A DNA stretch of 7,554 nucleotides from Propionibacteriaceae bacterium (GTDB lineage Bacteria; Actinomycetota; Actinomycetes; Propionibacteriales; Propionibacteriaceae): the NCBI GenBank assembly GCA_031254155.1, contig JAIRVA010000242.1, positions 1 through 7,554 on the forward strand, written 5' to 3'. A program made the translations under genes and the position numbers. A model generated the notes under the pieces. That model was not told the DNA's origin and did no database searches. It saw nothing but the letters and a program-made list of their open reading frames with translations. Positions 1 to 6,474 of this stretch are shown here, in pieces. How positions within the stretch are numbered: position 1 is the stretch's first letter; each line of letters starts with the position of its first letter.

Positions 1-119
1 CCGCCGGCGGCGACGGCGATCAGAACGCGGCGGAGCCGGGTCCGCCGGACCTGACGGCGACGGACCGCCCGGAGCGGGTTGGTGTCCAGGACATCGGCGA
101 GACGAGAGTTGGCGGCCAC
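1..119 (-). CDS. ftsQ: Cell division protein FtsQ, N-terminal fragment (3' end outside window)
   Basis: FtsQ (DivIB family) is a single-pass membrane protein of the divisome that links early and late division proteins through its extracytoplasmic POTRA and beta domains. Only the first 39 codons are visible. They start with GTG and encode a short polar stretch, then a strongly basic segment (about residues 17-31, ten arginines including RRR, RR and RR pairs), then the start of a hydrophobic helix (VLIAVAAG, residues 32-39). This is the expected layout of a cytoplasmic tail followed by a membrane anchor in an inside orientation. The start codon overlaps the murC stop by one base (TAGTG), and a GGGGG run (127-131) lies 7 bases upstream as a possible ribosome binding site. 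The identification rests on position directly after murC in a dcw cluster plus this topology; no diagnostic FtsQ domain is in view. Another small membrane protein remains possible. Confidence 0.68.
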   Translation of the reverse strand, partial: MAANSRLADVLDTNPLRAVRRRQVRRTRLRRVLIAVAAG

Positions 120-1516
120 TACCGTACCCCCAGCCGGGCGAGCAGGGCCGGACCGAGCGTGGTCACCGAGCCGGCCCCCACCGTCAGGACGAGGTCACCG
201 GGCCGCACGAGGCTGAGGAGTCCGTCGACGGCGGCACCGAACTCGGGGACGTAGTGGACGCGCCCGCCGTGGCGCGCGGCGGCTTCGGCCACCAACTCGC
301 CCGTGACACCGGGAATCGGGTCCTCACGCGCCGGGTAGACATCGAGGACGACGACCTCATCGGCGGCGGCGAGGGCGCGACCGAACTCGTCGGCGAAGTC
401 GCGGGTCCGCGAGAACAGGTGGGGCTGGAAACACACCACCACCCGGTTGCCCCCGGCGGCCAATCGCGCGGCGGCGAGCGTGGCTGCGACCTCCGTCGGG
501 TGGTGGGCGTAGTCGTCGACGACCGTGACCCCTCCGGCCACGCCGAGGTGCTGGAACCGCCGCGCCGTGCCGTGGAAGGTGGCGAGACCGGCGAGGAAGC
601 CCGCCCGGTCGACGCCCAGCGCCTCCCCGACGGCGAGCGCCGCCGCGGCGTTGTGAAGGTTGTGGATCCCCGGCGCCTCGATCTGCAGCGTGGCCGACCA
701 GTCGCGACCCCGGAGTTCGCCCGCGTGCGCGGCGGGGTGGAGGTCCGTCAGGCGGAGACCGGCGGTCGCCGACTCGCCGTACGTCGACACGCGCCGTCCG
801 CGCCGGGCGAGGGTGGCCGCCAGCCGCGCGGTCCCCGGGTTGTCCGCGTCCAGAATCACCAACTCGACGCCCGGCCCCGTGGCGAACTCCGCAAAACCCG
901 CCGCGTAGTGGGTGGCGGTCCCCCAGTTGTCCAGGTGATCGGCCTCCACGTTGGTGATGACGGCGATCCGCGCGGGGTACTGTCGGAATGAGCCGTCCGA
1001 TTCGTCGGCCTCCACGACAAAGAACCGCCCCGTACCGATATGGGCGCCCTCCCCCGTGGCGAGCACCGTGCCACCGACCACGTACGACGGGTCCTCGCCC
1101 GCCCCCATCAGCCCGGCGACGCACATCGCCGTCGTCGTCGTCTTGCCGTGGGTCCCCGCCACCGCGATGACCTCGTACCCTTCCATCAGGCAGGCCAGCG
1201 CGACGCTGCGGTGCAGTACCCGGAGCCCCCGGCGACGGGCCTCGACCAATTCGACGTTGTCACCGCGGATCGCCGTGGAGACAACGACGGTATCTGCACC
1301 CGCGACGTGGCGGGCGTCGTGCCCGACCCAGCAGGTCACCCCGAGGGCCTGGAGTGCGCGCAAGGCCTCGGAATCGGCCTGGTCGGAGCCCGTCACGGGC
1401 AGCCCCCGCGCGACGAACCCACGGGCGACCCCGCTCATGCCGGCACCGCCGATCGCGATGAAATGGACGCGGCCGAGGTCGCCCAGGGCGGGGACGGGCT
1501 GGGGCTCGAGAATCAT
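119..1516 (-). CDS. murC: UDP-N-acetylmuramate--L-alanine ligase (MurC)
   Basis: MurC is the cytoplasmic ATP-dependent ligase that adds L-alanine to UDP-N-acetylmuramate, the first step of stem-peptide assembly. The 465-residue product has the usual family length and all three Mur ligase domains. The N-terminal UDP-binding domain carries GGAGMSG (23-29). The central ATPase domain carries the P-loop GTHGKTTTT (121-129), EADESDGSF (169-177), NVEADHLDNWG (189-199) and the HNLHN motif (285-289). The C-terminal domain carries RRFQHLG (319-325), DDYAHHPTEV (334-343), FQPHLFSRT (363-371) and DVYPAREDP (392-400). Family-invariant residues (P-loop lysine, both Asn of HNxxN, the Arg of RRF and the Asp of DDYAHHP) are all present, so the enzyme should be active. 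The ATG start overlaps the murG stop in an ATGA arrangement and follows a strong GGAGGT site, so translation is probably coupled to murG. The stop TAG overlaps the GTG of the next gene. Confidence 0.98.
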   Translation of the reverse strand: MILEPQPVPALGDLGRVHFIAIGGAGMSGVARGFVARGLPVTGSDQADSEALRALQALGVTCWVGHDARHVAGADTVVVSTAIRGDNVELVEARRRGLRVLHRSVALACLMEGYEVIAVAGTHGKTTTTAMCVAGLMGAGEDPSYVVGGTVLATGEGAHIGTGRFFVVEADESDGSFRQYPARIAVITNVEADHLDNWGTATHYAAGFAEFATGPGVELVILDADNPGTARLAATLARRGRRVSTYGESATAGLRLTDLHPAAHAGELRGRDWSATLQIEAPGIHNLHNAAAALAVGEALGVDRAGFLAGLATFHGTARRFQHLGVAGGVTVVDDYAHHPTEVAATLAAARLAAGGNRVVVCFQPHLFSRTRDFADEFGRALAAADEVVVLDVYPAREDPIPGVTGELVAEAAARHGGRVHYVPEFGAAVDGLLSLVRPGDLVLTVGAGSVTTLGPALLARLGVR

Positions 1517-2601
1517 TGTCTACCTCCGGCTTGGAGTGCGTACGCGGCGACGCGTTCCGCCGCGTCGCCCGGCATGACCCCGCGCGCGGCCACGCTCATG
1601 CGGGCAAGCACCGCCGGGTCGGCGAAGACCCGGCTGGCCTCGGCGACCAGGCGGTCCGGCGTCAGGTCGGCATCCGCGATCAGGAGTCCCCCGCCGGCGG
1701 CGACCACCCCGGCGGCGTTCTTGGCCTGTTCGCCGTTGCCGTGGGGCAGCGGTACGAAGAGCGCCGGCAGCCCCACGAGAGCGGTCTCCGTCACCGTGGC
1801 CGCCCCCGCGCGGGCGAGCATGAGATCGGCGGCAGCGTAGGCGTCCTCCATCGCCGCCACGTACGGCAGACGGACGTACGTGCTGCGCGTGAGCAGCGGT
1901 AGTTCCACGGGTTCCTCGAAGTTCTTCGGCCCCGTGACGTGGAGGACGCTGATGCCGGCGGCATCCAGACCGGGGAGCGCCCCGGTCACGGCCCGGTTGA
2001 GGGAGCGGGCGCCCTGCGACCCGCCGGAGACCAACAAGACCGGTGCGCCGACCGGTAACCCGAACCGGGTGCGGGCGGCCGGACGGGCCGCGCCGCGGTC
2101 GAGATCGGCCACGCCACGACGAACCGGCGTCCCCACTACCACCTGATTCTTCAGCCCGGTGTTGGCAAACGCGACGCAGGTACGGGCGGCGAACCGGGCG
2201 GCGATGCGGTTGGCCAGTCCCGGTACGGCGTTGGCCTCGTGGACCACAACGGGGATCGCTGCCCGCCGGGCGGCCAGGAACACCGGCAGCGAGGCGTAGC
2301 CGCCGAACCCGACGACAACGTCGGCGCGGGCGTCGCGGAGGACCGCCCCCGCCTGCCGGACCGACGTGACGATCCGGAAAGGCAGTGTGACAAGCCCCGC
2401 CGACACCCGCCGCGGTAGCGGCACCGGGTCGACGAGCCGCAGGTCGTACCCCGCCGCCGGGACGAGCGTGGTCTCCAGCCCGGCCGGCGTCCCGACGCAG
2501 ACGATCTCGCCCGCCGGGTCGGCGAGCCGGAGGGCGGCCGCCGTGGCGAGGAGCGGCGAGATGTGTCCCGTCGTCCCCCCACCGGCCAGAACCACTCTCA
2601 T
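1513..2601 (-). CDS. murG: Lipid II synthase, UDP-GlcNAc transferase (MurG)
   Basis: MurG is a GT-B-fold glycosyltransferase on the inner face of the membrane. It moves GlcNAc from UDP-GlcNAc onto lipid I to make lipid II. The product is 362 residues, typical for the family. The N-terminal lobe has the glycine-rich lipid-I loop GGGTTGHISP (7-16), the second G-loop GFGGYAS (98-104) and HEANAVPGLANR (121-132). GTPVR (157-161) follows. The C-terminal UDP-GlcNAc lobe has SGGSQGARSLN (192-202), RAGAATVTE (264-272) with its conserved Glu, and PLPHGNGEQAKNA (284-296). The last motif is of the NGEQ type common in actinobacteria; the His in place of the more familiar Ile (PIGNGEQ), and GHISP rather than GHIEP, look like lineage variants. 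The frame stays open upstream through ftsW, but the ATG at 2601 is correct: it begins the conserved MRVVLAGGG strand and overlaps the ftsW stop as ATGA. The upstream ribosome site is weak (AGGGCGGG), which fits coupling to ftsW. Confidence 0.98.
   Translation of the reverse strand: MRVVLAGGGTTGHISPLLATAAALRLADPAGEIVCVGTPAGLETTLVPAAGYDLRLVDPVPLPRRVSAGLVTLPFRIVTSVRQAGAVLRDARADVVVGFGGYASLPVFLAARRAAIPVVVHEANAVPGLANRIAARFAARTCVAFANTGLKNQVVVGTPVRRGVADLDRGAARPAARTRFGLPVGAPVLLVSGGSQGARSLNRAVTGALPGLDAAGISVLHVTGPKNFEEPVELPLLTRSTYVRLPYVAAMEDAYAAADLMLARAGAATVTETALVGLPALFVPLPHGNGEQAKNAAGVVAAGGGLLIADADLTPDRLVAEASRVFADPAVLARMSVAARGVMPGDAAERVAAYALQAGGRQ
1522..1527 (-). promoter_or_regulatory. Shine-Dalgarno site of murC
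   Basis: The minus strand reads GGAGGT, 5 bases before the murC ATG, inside the last codons of murG. It is one of the best matches to the anti-Shine-Dalgarno sequence in the window and fixes the murC start at the ATGA overlap. Confidence 0.8.
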
Positions 2602-3824
2602 GCGCCCGCCCTGACGATCGCGGTGACGCGGGGTTTCCGCCGCCGGGCGGCGAGGGCCAGGGCGGCCTCCGGCTCGCGCCGGGCGCACCCGGCGAGCAGG
2701 CCGACCGCGAGCAGGTTGGCGATGAGTCCCGAGCCGCCGTACGAGATCATCGGCAGGGTCACCCCCAGCACCGGGAGAGCCCGGATCGCGACGGCGATGT
2801 TGGCGAACGCCTGGACCGTGAACCAGGCCACGACCCCGATGGCCACGAGGCGCGAGAACATCGAGGTCGAGCGGTTGGCCGTCCGCAGCCCGGCGTACGC
2901 CAGGACGGCGAACAGCGCGATGACCCCGAGCGTGCCCATGAGGCCGAGCTCCTCGCCGATGATCGCGAAGATGTAATCGGTGTGGGCGGCGGACAGCAGG
3001 CCCCACTTCTGGCGGCTCGACCCGAGGCCCTGCCCGAACCAACCACCCGTGGCCAGGGCGTAGATCCCGCGGGTCGGCTGGAGGTTGCGGCCGAGCAGGT
3101 CCGTGTCGGGATGGAGGAAGGCGATGATCCGGTTCATCCGGTTCGGCTGGAGGACGACCAAGGCGACAATCGCCGCCGCCGCCAGGGCGCCGAGGGAGAG
3201 CAACAAGCGCCACGGTGCCCCGGCGCCCACGAGGACGAGGATCACGATGGCGGCCATCACCATCGCGGTCCCCTGGTCCTTCTGGAAGACCACCAACCCG
3301 ATCAGGGTGAACGTGGCGACGATGTAGACGAGCCACTGGCGGACATCGGTCAGCTGCTTCCGCCGTCGCGCCAGGTCGGTGGCGCCCCAGACGATGATCG
3401 ACACCTTGGCGAACTCGCTCGGCTGGAACTGGGTCCACGACGGGCCGAACGACAACCAGTTGCGGTTACCGGCGACCTCCACCCCCAGAGGGGTGAAGGT
3501 GAGAACGAGCAGCACGACCCCGAGGAGCAGGGCCGGCCAGCTGAGGGCCGTGAGCCACCGCTCCGGCAGTAGCGAGCAGACCCACGCGCCGGCGACGCCG
3601 ATGACGGCGAAGAAGATCTGGCGCTTCCCGAAGTAGTACGGGTCCCCCATCTCGGCGGCCGCCGTCACCGAGGAGGCCGAGATCACCATGAGGAGACCGA
3701 GTGAGAGCAGGACCGCCGACGCGGCGATCACGAGACGGTACGTGAACAGCGGGTGGGAGAAAGCCGACCGGAGGAACGTCTTCGGCGCCGGGGCGGCCGG
3801 CGCGGCGACAGCGTCAGTGGTCAC
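2598..3824 (-). CDS. ftsW: Septal peptidoglycan glycosyltransferase FtsW (SEDS family)
   Basis: FtsW is a polytopic SEDS-family membrane protein that polymerises lipid II into glycan strands at the septum, working as a pair with the transpeptidase FtsI, whose gene lies upstream in this cluster. The 408-residue product begins with an Ala/Pro-rich cytoplasmic tail (1-15), followed by about ten hydrophobic segments from around residue 31 to 380 and a basic C-terminal tail (381-408). SEDS signatures are present: GNRNWLSFG (119-127), FQPSEFAK (133-140), KDQGT (182-186, where PDLGT is more usual), GGWFGQGLGSSRQKWG (260-275), AHTDYIFAIIGEELG (280-294) and PMISYGGSG (358-366). Asp283 in AHTD corresponds to the acidic residue regarded as catalytic in FtsW and RodA. 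FtsW rather than RodA is supported by the dcw context. The start is GTG, forming a GTGA overlap with the murD stop, with an AAGGAGG site 4 bases upstream. Its own stop overlaps the murG ATG. Confidence 0.96.
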   Translation of the reverse strand: MTTDAVAAPAAPAPKTFLRSAFSHPLFTYRLVIAASAVLLSLGLLMVISASSVTAAAEMGDPYYFGKRQIFFAVIGVAGAWVCSLLPERWLTALSWPALLLGVVLLVLTFTPLGVEVAGNRNWLSFGPSWTQFQPSEFAKVSIIVWGATDLARRRKQLTDVRQWLVYIVATFTLIGLVVFQKDQGTAMVMAAIVILVLVGAGAPWRLLLSLGALAAAAIVALVVLQPNRMNRIIAFLHPDTDLLGRNLQPTRGIYALATGGWFGQGLGSSRQKWGLLSAAHTDYIFAIIGEELGLMGTLGVIALFAVLAYAGLRTANRSTSMFSRLVAIGVVAWFTVQAFANIAVAIRALPVLGVTLPMISYGGSGLIANLLAVGLLAGCARREPEAALALAARRRKPRVTAIVRAGA

Positions 3825-5275
3825 AATGCCTCCTTCTTCGCCGCCGCAGCGAAATAGTCCCCGCGCTCGGCGTAGTCAGCGTACAAATCCTGCGAGGCGC
3901 AGGCCGGAGCGAGCAGGACGGTGTCGCCCGGTTGCGCGAACCGGGCCGCCGCCCCGACCGCCGCCGTCATGACATCTTTCGTGAGGTCATCAAGGATGAC
4001 GACTGGGACCCCCGGGGCTTCCGCGGCGAACGCTTCTGCCACCACGCCGCGATCCGTCCCGAGGAGGACGGCCGCCCGGAACCGGCCCGCGTACGCGCGG
4101 ACGAGATCCTCGAACCGGGTCCCCTTCGCCTGGCCACCGGCGATCCAGACCACCTTGTCGAAACCCGCGAGCGACGCGTGGGCGGCGTGGGCGTTCGTCG
4201 CTTTGGAGTCATCCACCCAGGTGACGCCGCCGGCCGTGAGCACGGTCTGGATACGGTGCGGTCCGAGCGTGTACGCCCGCAGACCGTCCCGGACGGCCGC
4301 CGCCGGGACGCCGAACGAGCGGACGAGCGCCGCGGCGGCGAGGGCGTCGGCGACCATGTGCGGGGCTGCCGTGGGCAGGTCCCCCACCTTCGCAAGTTCC
4401 AGCGCCGAGTCGCGGCGCTGCGGGATGAACGCCCGGTCGACGAGTAGGCCGTCCACGACGCCCAGCATCGACGGTCCCGGGATGCCGAGGGTGAAGCCGA
4501 TTGCGCGCGCGCCCTCCACCACGTCGGCGGCCTCCACCATCGCCTCCGTCCGCGGGTCGGCCACGTTGTACACACACGCGTGGGTCACCTGGTTGAAGAT
4601 CCGGGCCTTGTCCGCCGCGTACGCCGCGAAGGGATCGGCGTTGTCCGCATGCCATTCGAGGTGATCCGGTTCGACGTTGAGCACCGCCGCCGAGTGGAGA
4701 CCGAGCGTCTTCGTCCAGTGCAACTCGAAGCTCGACAGTTCCACGGCCAGGCAGTCGTACGCCACGCCGTCGAGCACGGTCTCCAGGATGGGCCGCCCGA
4801 CGTTGCCGACCGCGGCAACTGTGAGACCCGCCGCCTTCAGCATCGCTTCCACCATCGTGACCGTGGTCGTCTTGCCGTTCGTCCCGGTCACGGCCAGCCA
4901 GGGTACCACCCGGTCGGGCTGCTGGAACCGCCAGGCGAGTTCCACGTCGCCCCAGACCGGGATCGCCCGCGCCCGCGCCTCGGCGAAGAGGGGCGAGGCC
5001 GGGCGCCAGCCCGGCGAGGTGACGACGAGGTCACACGACCCCGGGAGCCGCGTACTCGATCCCGGACCCAGCCGGACCTCCGCGCCCAACAACTCCAAGA
5101 CCTTGGCCTTGTCGGCCGCCGCCGGCGCGTCCGAGTCATCGAGTACCGTGACCGCCGCGCCGTACTCCAGCAGCACATCGGCGGCCGCGTACCCGCTCGT
5201 CCCGATCCCGGCCACGGTGACCCGGGCCCGCGACCAGTCGCTCAGGCGGTTCGCCCAATCGATCCACGTCGTCAC
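3821..5275 (-). CDS. murD: UDP-N-acetylmuramoyl-L-alanine--D-glutamate ligase (MurD)
   Basis: MurD is the cytoplasmic ligase that adds D-glutamate to UDP-MurNAc-L-Ala. With the GTG start chosen here it has 484 residues, slightly long but within the actinobacterial range. Domain 1 has GIGTSG (23-28) and TSPG (86-89). Domain 2 has the P-loop TGTNGKTTT (130-138), GNVG (157-160), ELSSFEL (179-185), NVEPDHLEWH (200-209) and the AADKARIF stretch (220-227) whose Lys223 matches the carbamylated lysine of the family. Domain 3 has PHR (339-341), VDDSKATN (354-361), WIAGGQAKG (377-385) and LLAPACASQD (454-463). One anomaly is clear: the HNxxN motif reads HMVAD (306-310), so both conserved asparagines are replaced. 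The GTG at 5275 gives a GTGA overlap with the mraY stop. An in-frame ATG at 5290, adding five residues, is an alternative start. The open frame further upstream is a shadow inside mraY. Confidence 0.96.
   Translation of the reverse strand: MTTWIDWANRLSDWSRARVTVAGIGTSGYAAADVLLEYGAAVTVLDDSDAPAAADKAKVLELLGAEVRLGPGSSTRLPGSCDLVVTSPGWRPASPLFAEARARAIPVWGDVELAWRFQQPDRVVPWLAVTGTNGKTTTVTMVEAMLKAAGLTVAAVGNVGRPILETVLDGVAYDCLAVELSSFELHWTKTLGLHSAAVLNVEPDHLEWHADNADPFAAYAADKARIFNQVTHACVYNVADPRTEAMVEAADVVEGARAIGFTLGIPGPSMLGVVDGLLVDRAFIPQRRDSALELAKVGDLPTAAPHMVADALAAAALVRSFGVPAAAVRDGLRAYTLGPHRIQTVLTAGGVTWVDDSKATNAHAAHASLAGFDKVVWIAGGQAKGTRFEDLVRAYAGRFRAAVLLGTDRGVVAEAFAAEAPGVPVVILDDLTKDVMTAAVGAAARFAQPGDTVLLAPACASQDLYADYAERGDYFAAAAKKEAL
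3829..3835 (-). promoter_or_regulatory. Shine-Dalgarno site of ftsW
   Basis: The minus strand reads AAGGAGG, ending 4 bases before the ftsW GTG and lying within the Lys-Lys-Glu-Ala-Leu end of murD. The match is excellent but the spacing is a little short. It supports the GTG start in preference to a later one. Confidence 0.7.
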
Positions 5276-6342
5276 TGGCCCACCACCCATTCCGCGTAGA
5301 ACAAACCGACACCCGTGATCACCGACAACCCGGCCACGATCCAGAACCGGATGACCACGGTGACCTCCTCCCAGCCCAGCATTTCGAAGTGGTGGTGGAG
5401 CGGGGCCATCCGAAACAACCGTTTTCCTTTCGTCAGTTTGAAGTACCCGACCTGCGCAATGACCGAGAAGGCCTCGAGAACGAACAGCAGGCCGATGAGG
5501 AGGAGCAACAGCTCGGTCCGGGACAAGATCGCGATGCCGGCCACCCCGCCGCCGATCGCGAGCGAGCCGGTGTCGCCCAGGAAGATCTTCGCCGGCCGGG
5601 CGTTCCACCACAGGAAGCCGAACAGGCCGCCGGCGAGAGCAATCGCCACGATGGCGAGGTCGTTGGGGTTACGGACGTCGTAGCACTTCGGGCCGAAAGA
5701 CGACGCCCGCCCGCAAAACTGGTTGCCCTGCCAGATGTTGAGTACGCCGTACGCGATGAACACCATCGTCGCGGCCCCGGTCAGCAACCCGTCCAGGCCG
5801 TCAGTCAGGTTGGTCCCGTTCGAGAAACCGGCGATGAGGAAGACCATCCACACGACCGCCACGGGGATGGGCAGCCACAACCACGGGACGTCCCTCAGAA
5901 ACGACACGAACTGCGACGCCGGCGTAATACCCCGGTGATCGGGGAACTGCAACGCCAGGATCGCGAAGACCGCGCCGACGATCACCTGGAGTGCCGCCTT
6001 GGCCACCGACCCGAGCCCGAGCGACCGGGCGTGGGAGATCTTGAGCCAGTCGTCGACGAACCCGACGCCGCCCAGGGCGACGACGAGGCCGAGCAGGAGC
6101 AGCCCCGAGACCGAGACCGGAGTCCAGAGCACCAGGTGCGACACGGCGTACCCCACCACGGTACCGAGGACCAAGATCACGCCGCCCATTGTCGGCGTCC
6201 CGCGTTTGACGGCGTGGGAGGTCGGGCCGTCGCTGCGGATGAACTGGCCGTACGCGCGCCGGTGGAGGAAACCGATCCAGAACTTCGTGCCGAAGAGCGT
6301 GATCAACAAGGACACCGCTCCGGCGAGAAGTATGTTTATCAT
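5272..6342 (-). CDS. mraY: Phospho-N-acetylmuramoyl-pentapeptide transferase (MraY)
   Basis: MraY is an integral membrane enzyme that transfers phospho-MurNAc-pentapeptide from UDP to undecaprenyl phosphate, giving lipid I, the substrate of MurG. The product is 356 residues with about ten hydrophobic helices, as expected. Visible family motifs are GPTSHAVKRGTPTMGG (39-54), the catalytic Asp pair in GFVDDWLK (94-101, Asp97 and Asp98), NLTDGLDGL (178-186), FLGDTGSLA (254-262) with the third active-site aspartate (Asp257), and PLHHHFE (314-320) with its triple histidine. Residues 210-224 hold two cysteines in an extra loop before RNPNDLA, which resembles actinobacterial MraY. The ATG start has a clear GAGGAG site 5 bases upstream. 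The gene comes directly after ftsI, with no murE or murF between them, and its stop overlaps the murD GTG. Confidence 0.98.
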   Translation of the reverse strand: MINILLAGAVSLLITLFGTKFWIGFLHRRAYGQFIRSDGPTSHAVKRGTPTMGGVILVLGTVVGYAVSHLVLWTPVSVSGLLLLGLVVALGGVGFVDDWLKISHARSLGLGSVAKAALQVIVGAVFAILALQFPDHRGITPASQFVSFLRDVPWLWLPIPVAVVWMVFLIAGFSNGTNLTDGLDGLLTGAATMVFIAYGVLNIWQGNQFCGRASSFGPKCYDVRNPNDLAIVAIALAGGLFGFLWWNARPAKIFLGDTGSLAIGGGVAGIAILSRTELLLLLIGLLFVLEAFSVIAQVGYFKLTKGKRLFRMAPLHHHFEMLGWEEVTVVIRFWIVAGLSVITGVGLFYAEWVVGQ

Positions 6343-6347
6343 CAGAT

Positions 6348-6353
6348 CTCCTC
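6348..6353 (-). promoter_or_regulatory. Shine-Dalgarno site of mraY
   Basis: The minus strand reads GAGGAG, then ATCTG, then the mraY ATG. This is a good purine-rich site at 5-base spacing. mraY is the only complete gene here that does not overlap its upstream neighbour, so it relies on this site for independent initiation. Confidence 0.8.
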
Positions 6354-6380
6354 ATGTCCCACGCGAGGACGAGGGATCAT

Positions 6381-6442
6381 CGCCCCCGTGCAGCTCGAAT
6401 GCCACCACCCATCATCACACACGTCCAGGCGCCACGGGGGCG
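6381..6442. repeat. Perfect 10-bp inverted repeat in the ftsI-mraY spacer
   Basis: CGCCCCCGTG at 6381-6390 and CACGGGGGCG at 6433-6442 are exact reverse complements separated by 42 bases. The pairing does not extend on either side. In the transcript (minus strand) the arms would form a GC-rich stem with a long loop about 40 bases upstream of the mraY start codon. No run of U follows the stem, so it is not a standard intrinsic terminator. A role as an mRNA-stabilising or leader structure, or as a protein-binding site, is inference. Ten-base GC-rich complementarity can also arise by chance in such a GC-rich genome. Confidence 0.5.
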
Positions 6443-6474
6443 TTTGGGGTGCGTGTCGCGGTGGCCGGACCATC

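Noticed and set aside
254..1840. Overlapping plus-strand open frames opposite murC and the end of murG
   Set aside because: The translations are low-complexity Arg/Pro/Ala-rich sequences without domains, and the opposite strand holds intact Mur enzymes with every expected motif.
2602..3438. Upstream extension of the murG frame (279 codons), which could suggest a fusion
   Set aside because: It runs inside ftsW in another frame and has no domain. MurG begins naturally at MRVVLAGGG with an ATGA overlap.
2599..3824. FtsW as a divergent or inactive SEDS protein because of KDQGT in place of PDLGT
   Set aside because: The Asp-x-Gly-Thr core is kept and the AHTD aspartate and SYGGSG motif are intact, so it looks like ordinary variation.
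5276..5611. Upstream extension of the murD frame into mraY
   Set aside because: It is an out-of-frame reading of the conserved MraY C-terminal region. Only the nearby ATG at 5290 remains a plausible alternative start.
6391..6430. Possible promoter for mraY on the minus strand (TGGACG followed about 17 bases later by TGGCAT)
   Set aside because: The -35-like element matches 4 of 6 and the -10-like element 3 of 6 consensus positions. This is no better than chance in this composition.
6381..6442. Intrinsic terminator after ftsI
   Set aside because: The stem arms are separated by 42 bases and no U tract follows on the minus strand.
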